From: CAYGZC01 sp964354225
Lineage (GTDB): Bacteria > Bacteroidota > Ignavibacteria > UBA10030 > SZUA-254
Length of the DNA stretch: 6,071 bases
Direction: 5' to 3'
Assembly: GCA_964354225.1 (NCBI GenBank)
Contig: CAYGZC010000224.1
Location: forward strand, 1-6,071
Part shown: one piece after another, positions 1-3,828 of the stretch
Layout: every line of letters begins with the position of its first letter
Numbering within the stretch: the stretch's first letter is position 1
The notes under the pieces: generated by a model
The model's input: the letters and a program-made list of their open reading frames with translations, nothing else
The model's database searches: none
What the model was told of the DNA's origin: nothing
Position numbers and translations under genes: made by a program

Positions 1-828
1 GGCACCTACGATTTGAATAGGTGTCAGCACTTCATTGACGATAAAGAACGCGGATGCGATTGCGACAATCGGCTCGAAGGTTGCAGTTATTATGCCTCGT
101 GAAGCAGTCAGATATCGCATGCCGGAGAAGTAAAGTGAATGCGGAATAAGAATCGAGATCACCGCAAATCCAAAAAACATTTTCCACGTCTCAACCGAAT
201 AATGTGCATCGATGATTTTGGACGGAGGGTTGATAATTATCCAGAACAGCACGCCGGACATAAGTGCATAGACAAGGCAAGTCCAAACATTGTACTGCTT
301 CAGCAAACGTTTTAGCCAGATAGTCGTGAAACTCCAGGTGAATGCCGATGCAAATCCTGCAAGCAAGCCGGGGTGATTAATCGTGATGATGGAGAAATCT
401 TTTCCGGCTACCGCAAGATAGCACCCGATAAGCGACACACCTCCGGAAAGAATTTTTATGGGAGTAACTTTTTCTGTGCGGCTCGCTGCGGCATAGAGCA
501 GAACAATAAGAGGCGCCAAATATTGAATAAGGATTGCCGTAGCAACATTTGTAGCGGCGATTGCAAAGTAGTATGTAAAATTGGAGCCGACAATTCCGAG
601 AATTCCCAAAAGAGCAAACTTGTACAGGTCTTTTAGTTTAACTGCAAGAAGGTGGCGTTTGAATAGAAGAAAAAATGTCAACAGTAGGAGACAGGAGATC
701 GTTATCCGCATTTGTACAAGTATCAGCGTCTCCACATGCTGGATGAAGAGAAATTTTGCAATCGTTGCAGAGATGCCCCAGAACGTCGTTGCACCGATGA
801 TGTAGAAATAACCTTTGAGTGAGTTCAT
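1..828 (-). CDS. EamA/DMT-superfamily permease, C-terminus cut by window edge
   Basis: I translated this minus-strand frame by hand. It is open for 276 codons from the ATG at 828-826 to the window edge. The protein is almost entirely hydrophobic and has the two-repeat layout of EamA (drug/metabolite transporter) permeases, which usually have about 10 membrane helices and 290-300 residues, so roughly 15-30 residues are missing. Family-like wording includes TTFWG near residue 14, SNFTYYFAIAATNVATAIL at 82-100 followed by QYLAPLIVLLY in the first repeat, AFTWSFTTIWLKRLL at 162-176 starting the second, and FEPIVAIASAFFIVNEVLTP at 251-270 near the end. It should sit in the inner membrane and export or exchange a small metabolite. 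Family members move amino acids, nucleosides or drugs, and the substrate cannot be read from sequence. The start overlaps the stop of the upstream TPR-like gene by 4 nt, which suggests one transcript and coupled translation. The family is secure and the substrate unknown. Confidence 0.9.
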   Translation of the reverse strand, partial: MNSLKGYFYIIGATTFWGISATIAKFLFIQHVETLILVQMRITISCLLLLTFFLLFKRHLLAVKLKDLYKFALLGILGIVGSNFTYYFAIAATNVATAILIQYLAPLIVLLYAAASRTEKVTPIKILSGGVSLIGCYLAVAGKDFSIITINHPGLLAGFASAFTWSFTTIWLKRLLKQYNVWTCLVYALMSGVLFWIIINPPSKIIDAHYSVETWKMFFGFAVISILIPHSLYFSGMRYLTASRGIITATFEPIVAIASAFFIVNEVLTPIQIVGA

Positions 829-834
829 TGCTCC
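825..834 (-). promoter_or_regulatory. ATGA stop/start overlap with embedded SD for the permease
   Basis: On the minus strand the last codons of the TPR-like gene read CCG GAG CAA TGA, and the permease ATG lies inside this as ATGA (828-825). The only SD-like bases are GGAG at 834-831, just 2 nt from the ATG, which is closer than the usual 5-9 nt. The permease start therefore probably depends on ribosomes finishing the upstream gene (termination-reinitiation). This geometry fixes the permease start and supports a two-gene operon. Confidence 0.7.
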
Positions 835-1382
835 GGGGGTTGATCGGGAGCCGGTGGTGCGTCCTCTTCTGCTTTACGCTTATAATACTTACTCATCTCG
901 TCGTTGCCGGCAATTTCATATAAGTGGGCAAGCTTCCGATGAATAAGTGTCGATTCTGAAATCGCATCTGCGCCTTGCTTTAAAAAATCAATGAGCGAGT
1001 TTAATGATGGAATATTCAAATCTGGTTCGTAACAATCGGCAGCATCGAGGTATGGAGTTGTCTCATCGGGTTTTGCATCTGCAGCTTTCTTGTAATATCG
1101 CAGTGCAAGATCATAGTTATCGTAAACCGAGTGCGTGGCTTCGAAAACGCTTGCAAGCCACATGTAAACATCATAGCTAAGGTGAGAAACCTCCTTGGCA
1201 AGTTTTTCACCAAACAAACACAGCTCTTCCGGTTTCAGTGCATGATTCCAGAAAAGCTGACGATAAAGCTCAATGTCATCGAGATGCTGCTCGATTGCTT
1301 GCTCGAACGCATCGAAGATTTCGTTGAACTCTTTCGACGACTCGAACCGATTCCGTATTTCATCGATTGTTAATTTGGGCAT
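825..1382 (-). CDS. Small TPR-like helical protein, function unknown
   Basis: This encodes 185 residues from the ATG at 1382-1380. A TTG directly before it (1385) could add one residue, but ATG is preferred. The SD is weak: only an AAGAA lies a few bases upstream. The protein is charged and helical with no signal peptide or membrane segment, so it is probably cytosolic. A stretch near residues 88-110 (YDLALRYYKKAADAKPDE) reads as one tetratricopeptide-type helical hairpin. Residues about 145-172 (LIHRKLAHLYEIAGNDEMSK and after) read as a second, with tyrosine/alanine spacing typical of TPRs. The C-terminus is a short acidic, proline-rich tail (EEDAPPAPDQPPEQ). TPRs mediate protein contacts, and no catalytic motif is visible. 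It is the first gene of an operon with the downstream permease, which it overlaps by 4 nt. I do not recognise a named family, and a specific role, including any partnership with the permease, would be guesswork. Confidence 0.82.
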   Translation of the reverse strand: MPKLTIDEIRNRFESSKEFNEIFDAFEQAIEQHLDDIELYRQLFWNHALKPEELCLFGEKLAKEVSHLSYDVYMWLASVFEATHSVYDNYDLALRYYKKAADAKPDETTPYLDAADCYEPDLNIPSLNSLIDFLKQGADAISESTLIHRKLAHLYEIAGNDEMSKYYKRKAEEDAPPAPDQPPEQ

Positions 1383-1451
1383 CAAATTCTTATGTGCTTG
1401 ACTGCAAAAAGTTAATGTCAGATCAAATAAAAAGAAAAATCTGACTCTGCC

Positions 1452-1480
1452 AAAATAACAAAGCGTTCATTGAAAATCAA
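1452..1480 (-). promoter_or_regulatory. Predicted sigma70-type promoter of the TPR-permease operon
   Basis: On the minus strand TTGATT (1480-1475) and TATTTT (1457-1452) are separated by exactly 17 nt. The -35 matches the TTGACA consensus at 4 of 6 positions and the -10 matches TATAAT at 4 of 6. The bases after the -10 (TATTTTGG) also come within one base of the TAnnTTTG box known from Bacteroides promoters. The predicted transcript would start near 1445 and have a leader of about 60 nt. The assignment comes from sequence match only. Confidence 0.5.
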
Positions 1481-1497
1481 GATTTGGTGAGGAAAAG

Positions 1498-1526
1498 TTG
1501 ACACTTCCGAAATAATTCCGTATTTT
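1498..1526 (+). promoter_or_regulatory. Predicted sigma70-type promoter of the YIP1-family gene
   Basis: A perfect TTGACA (1498-1503) is followed after exactly 17 nt by TATTTT (1521-1526). Transcription would begin near 1533 and give a very short leader of about 20 nt that contains the ribosome binding site AAAGGAG at 1538-1544, 7 nt before the ATG. It stands back to back with the minus-strand promoter, with the two -35 boxes 17 nt apart. Confidence 0.6.
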
Positions 1527-1551
1527 CAGCAAAAAATAAAGGAGATCAAAT

Positions 1552-2310
1552 ATGGAAAATCAGCAAATTAACCCAGTTGAAGCACCAAAAGTTTCTTCAT
1601 TCTTTGAAAGGATGACGGATGTCTTTTCCGCACCCGGGAAGCTATTCAGCGAAGTTGCCACCGCCCCGGTACAAAGTTCATCGTGGGCCGTGCCATATAT
1701 ACTCGCAATGCTTATCGGATTAGTCTCAACTTATGCAATTCTTTCCAATCAAACTCTTCGCGAGCAGGCATTAGAGCCGCAGCGGCAAGCGATGCAGGAA
1801 CGTGTTGAAAAAGGCGAAATGACACAAGACCAAATGGATCGCGCAACGGAGATGACGGAGTCATCTTCAATGGTGGTTATCTTCGGTTCGGTTACCGCAC
1901 TCGTAATGGTTACAATAACAATATTCGGTGTGCCGCTCATTCTTTGGATCATCGTGAAACTATTTCTCAAGTCTCCGGTAAATTATAAGAAGTTATTAGA
2001 GTTGTATGGACTTGGTTCGCTCATCGGCATCCTCAATGCATTAATAACTCTCATCATGATTTACCTGTTTGATTCGATACGTGCAACACCCGGCGGCTCA
2101 CTATTGCTTCTAAGCAATTTTGATTACCGCAACTTTCTCCACATGTTTATCGCATCGTTGAATATTTTCACGCTTTGGCAAACTTCAGTTGTAGGTATTG
2201 GTATTGCAAAAGTATCGAACAAATCAACCGGGACTGGTCTGGTGGTTTCATTTGGTTTGTGGCTTGTTTATGTGATCCTAACTTCTCTTGCTGGGTGGGG
2301 AGTGAGGTAA
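1552..2310 (+). CDS. YIP1-family multi-pass membrane protein
   Basis: This is a complete 252-residue protein with a strong SD (AAAGGAG, 7 nt before the ATG). The N-terminal 40 residues are cytosolic-looking and carry FFERMTDVFSAPGKLFSEV (17-35), which resembles the F..VF..P...F segment that opens bacterial YIP1-domain proteins. Hydrophobic segments follow at about 45-64, 107-139 (long enough for two tight spans), 150-173, 195-219 and 227-249, so five or six helices. Between the first and second lies a charged, glutamine/glutamate-rich loop (67-104) that probably forms a helix outside the bilayer. The eukaryotic relatives act in membrane trafficking. Bacterial members are poorly characterised, so no reaction is assigned. 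The gene stands alone, driven by its own promoter and divergent from the TPR-permease operon. I am fairly confident of the family and have no evidence for a specific role. Confidence 0.82.
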   Translation: MENQQINPVEAPKVSSFFERMTDVFSAPGKLFSEVATAPVQSSSWAVPYILAMLIGLVSTYAILSNQTLREQALEPQRQAMQERVEKGEMTQDQMDRATEMTESSSMVVIFGSVTALVMVTITIFGVPLILWIIVKLFLKSPVNYKKLLELYGLGSLIGILNALITLIMIYLFDSIRATPGGSLLLLSNFDYRNFLHMFIASLNIFTLWQTSVVGIGIAKVSNKSTGTGLVVSFGLWLVYVILTSLAGWGVR

Positions 2311-2318
2311 ACGTATTG

Positions 2319-2344
2319 AGCTGTGAGTTTTAGCTATGAGTTAG
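2319..2344 (+). repeat. Imperfect 13-bp tandem repeat in the convergent gap
   Basis: AGCTGTGAGTTTT (2319-2331) is followed directly by AGCTATGAGTTAG (2332-2344), with 10 of 13 bases shared. It lies a few bases after the stop of the YIP1-family gene. The rest of the 125-bp gap (2311-2435) between the convergent genes shows only a weak 4-bp stem (GCGA/TCGC at 2393-2405) without a proper U-tract, so no convincing terminator was found. Confidence 0.5.
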
Positions 2345-2435
2345 AAGTTCTTCAAAGAGATAAATTGTATCGAATGGATTTTGCTATGCTTTGCGAGTAT
2401 TTCGCCTTAGTGTAAGTTATTTGTTTCTTTTAATT

Positions 2436-3587
2436 TTAGAAATACTTTTCCCACTCAAATGTTTGATTGAGCATTAACTGAGATTGTTGTATTACTTTTC
2501 CTTTTACATCAATCTCCTTTAGTCCGACAAAAGTATGTAGATCACCAAGGTCGACTAACTTTGGCGGTAATTCCGAATGAGTATCGATCTGATATGAAAT
2601 ACCAAGGTCGGCTTTTGTTTTACTTCCGTCGGTATGTTCGATGAAAACATTCCGAACGATTACATCATACGCCCGCTTGCCGTTAAACGGCAGGTTCTCA
2701 TAGGTTCCCATATCGAACTTTTTGTACTCACCCGTGGCAATCGAGTAGAGTGAAGATAGAATTCCAACAAAATTTAGCTTTCGGATAAAATCTTTTTCCG
2801 GATCGTTTAGCACATGACCCGATTCTACAAGCAACGTGCTTGTTCCCCATTTCTGCATGTTATCGCCGAACGCTCGCGGCTCGAAGCTATCATCATACTT
2901 TGTAATCTTTCCTCCAACAAATTGGTCCATTGTTGCAGTGAATACAGAAGCAAGATGCTTTGAACGGAGTCTAACTTCGTTTTCAGATTTTTCATAGTCA
3001 AACGACGGGGAGAGCAATCCAATCGCTGAAAGCTCTTTTAAAGAACCTACCGTGCTTAGCTCCTGGTCGTGAAGATTAAATCCAAACTGCGGCTTTAATT
3101 CACGCTGTAGGGTTTCGAGAATCCGTGCTTCGGGTGTAACAAGCGCAAGTGCATCACGGTTCATGTCGATACCTTGTGCCGTTCGCCGTTGAAATCGTGC
3201 CGCACCATCCGGATTAAGCATCGGTACGAACAGCAAATTAATGGAAGAAAGTATGCACTTTGTAAAGTTTTCGTTTTTTGTTCTTATCAGATAATTGAGG
3301 ATATCGCAAATCGCCATTGTGGCAGTCGATTCATCGCCGTGCATCTGTGACCAGAACAAAATAGAAATATTCCCATTCCCAATTGATAGGAACCGAATAT
3401 TTTTTCCTTCAAACGAAATACCTGTTGGTTGGATTTTTAAAAGTCCGTAAGAATTCTCAGCCAGACTTTCAATTGCTCTTTGAAGTATTTCTGGTTTGAA
3501 TGCACGCTTAAGAAATGCGCTTATACGGTATGTGTCGTATTCTTGGAAAAGTCGCTTTGAGTAGTTTAGTATTTCTTGAGAATTCAT
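2436..3587 (-). CDS. M14-family zinc carboxypeptidase, cytoplasmic type
   Basis: This is a complete 383-residue protein. The M14 (carboxypeptidase A-like) active-site signatures appear in order: zinc ligands H83 and E86 in QMHGDESTA, the NPDG turn at 125-128, the substrate-carboxylate pair N143-R144 in GIDMNRD, the third zinc ligand H173 in NLHDQ, and the catalytic glutamate E255 in LLVESGH. By family knowledge it should remove C-terminal residues from peptides, or hydrolyse a related amide, using one zinc ion. The catalytic domain spans about 45-285 and is preceded by a 40-residue helical lead. Residues about 295-383 form a beta-rich tail opening with NGKRAYDVIVRNVFIE, which I recall from related Bacteroidota proteins. 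No signal peptide or membrane anchor is visible, unlike secreted digestive M14 enzymes, so it is likely cytosolic and works on intracellular peptides. The SD is weak (GGAAA, about 6 nt before the ATG at 3587). The gene is divergent from lon. The true substrate is unknown. Confidence 0.9.
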   Translation of the reverse strand: MNSQEILNYSKRLFQEYDTYRISAFLKRAFKPEILQRAIESLAENSYGLLKIQPTGISFEGKNIRFLSIGNGNISILFWSQMHGDESTATMAICDILNYLIRTKNENFTKCILSSINLLFVPMLNPDGAARFQRRTAQGIDMNRDALALVTPEARILETLQRELKPQFGFNLHDQELSTVGSLKELSAIGLLSPSFDYEKSENEVRLRSKHLASVFTATMDQFVGGKITKYDDSFEPRAFGDNMQKWGTSTLLVESGHVLNDPEKDFIRKLNFVGILSSLYSIATGEYKKFDMGTYENLPFNGKRAYDVIVRNVFIEHTDGSKTKADLGISYQIDTHSELPPKLVDLGDLHTFVGLKEIDVKGKVIQQSQLMLNQTFEWEKYF

Positions 3588-3629
3588 AACTTTTTCCGAC
3601 CGATTTAATAGCTATCATAATGAAAATAG

Positions 3630-3698
3630 TTAGAAGGCAGCTCAACTACTGATGACTATTGGGTCACCGGGGAAACTTCCCTCTAAACATTAAGTTGG
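3630..3698 (+). other. Possible structured RNA segment upstream of lon
   Basis: Several complementary segments lie in this stretch. TTAGAAGG (3630-3637) can pair with CCCTCTAA (3679-3686) with one mismatch. TCAACT (3642-3647) can pair with AGTTGG (3693-3698) with one G-T wobble. TGAC (3653-3656) can pair with GTCA (3663-3666), and GGGA (3670-3673) with TCCC (3678-3681). The first two helices cross, so they would form a pseudoknot or be alternatives, and the last competes with the first. The segment is also more GC-rich than the flanking AT-rich DNA. I did not recognise a known riboswitch or ncRNA family. Short helices like these can occur by chance, and the strand is assumed. Confidence 0.25.
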
Positions 3699-3723
3699 AT
3701 AATATAATAAAATCTTCATTTTC

Positions 3724-3752
3724 TTGCTTCACGTTTGCTTTCTTTGTATATT
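3724..3752 (+). promoter_or_regulatory. Candidate upstream promoter of lon
   Basis: TTGCTT (3724-3729) and TATATT (3747-3752) are spaced by 17 nt. The -35 is poor (3 of 6) and the -10 better (5 of 6). A transcript starting near 3759 would carry a leader of about 70 nt that includes the terminator-like hairpin before lon. This is one of two possible lon promoters visible here. Confidence 0.3.
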
Positions 3753-3765
3753 TTCCTTCGGGAAA
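3752..3765 (+). other. UUCG-tetraloop hairpin in the lon upstream region
   Basis: TTTCC, TTCG, GGAAA forms a perfect 5-bp stem closed by a C(UUCG)G tetraloop, an unusually stable RNA loop. No T-run follows, so it is not a terminator. It could be a processing, stability or folding element of a leader or small RNA transcribed rightward. Confidence 0.45.
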
Positions 3766-3781
3766 TGAGTGAAATAAGTCA

Positions 3782-3787
3782 TATAAT
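3782..3787 (+). promoter_or_regulatory. Consensus -10 box (TATAAT) near lon, no -35
   Basis: A perfect TATAAT lies 41 nt before the lon ATG, but nothing resembling TTGACA is found 16-19 nt upstream (the bases there are around CGGGAA). If used, transcription would start near 3793-3795, placing the GC-rich hairpin at the very 5' end of the lon mRNA, where it could protect the message or affect initiation rather than terminate. The AT-rich setting makes a chance match possible. Confidence 0.35.
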
Positions 3788-3790
3788 GTT

Positions 3791-3814
3791 AAATTGCCCC
3801 AAGGGGCATTTTTT
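3791..3814 (+). terminator. Terminator-like hairpin just upstream of lon
   Basis: TGCCCC (3795-3800) pairs with GGGGCA (3803-3808). One mismatch outward, AAA (3791-3793) can pair with TTT (3810-3812). With a realistic loop the innermost C-G pair opens to give CAAG. Six T's (3809-3814) follow at once, which is the layout of an intrinsic terminator for rightward transcription. It ends 14 nt before the lon ATG, and the nearest upstream gene points the other way, so no coding gene needs it. Attenuation of lon, or the end of a small RNA, would explain it. Confidence 0.5.
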
Positions 3815-3828
3815 ATTCAAGCACGAAA

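Noticed and set aside
373..636. Plus-strand open frame of 87 codons
   Set aside because: It lies antisense inside the permease gene, whose protein is clearly family-like. The translation of this frame is not, and there is no ribosome binding site.
1131..1373. Plus-strand open frame of 80 codons
   Set aside because: It is antisense to the TPR-like gene, has no SD and shows no recognisable protein character.
2393..2405. Possible terminator GCGA-GTATT-TCGC between the convergent genes
   Set aside because: The stem is only 4 bp and no T-run follows on either strand.
3648..3695. Hammerhead-ribozyme-like core: CTGATGA at 3648-3654, GAAAC at 3672-3676, and CTT/AAG pairing followed by a GTT cleavage-site-like triplet near 3694-3696
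   Set aside because: The sequence between CTGATGA and GAAA cannot form stem II (C-G, T-G, then mismatches), and stem I does not close next to the core. The motifs look coincidental.
3703..3708. A second TATAAT on the plus strand
   Set aside because: It sits in a run of A and T with no -35-like sequence at 16-19 nt, so a chance match is the simplest reading.
3588..3828. Heat-shock control signals for lon (CIRCE inverted repeat or sigma32-type promoter)
   Set aside because: No TTAGCACTC/GAGTGCTAA pair is present. The CCCC near 3797 has no CTTGAA-like -35 at the right distance and belongs to the hairpin.
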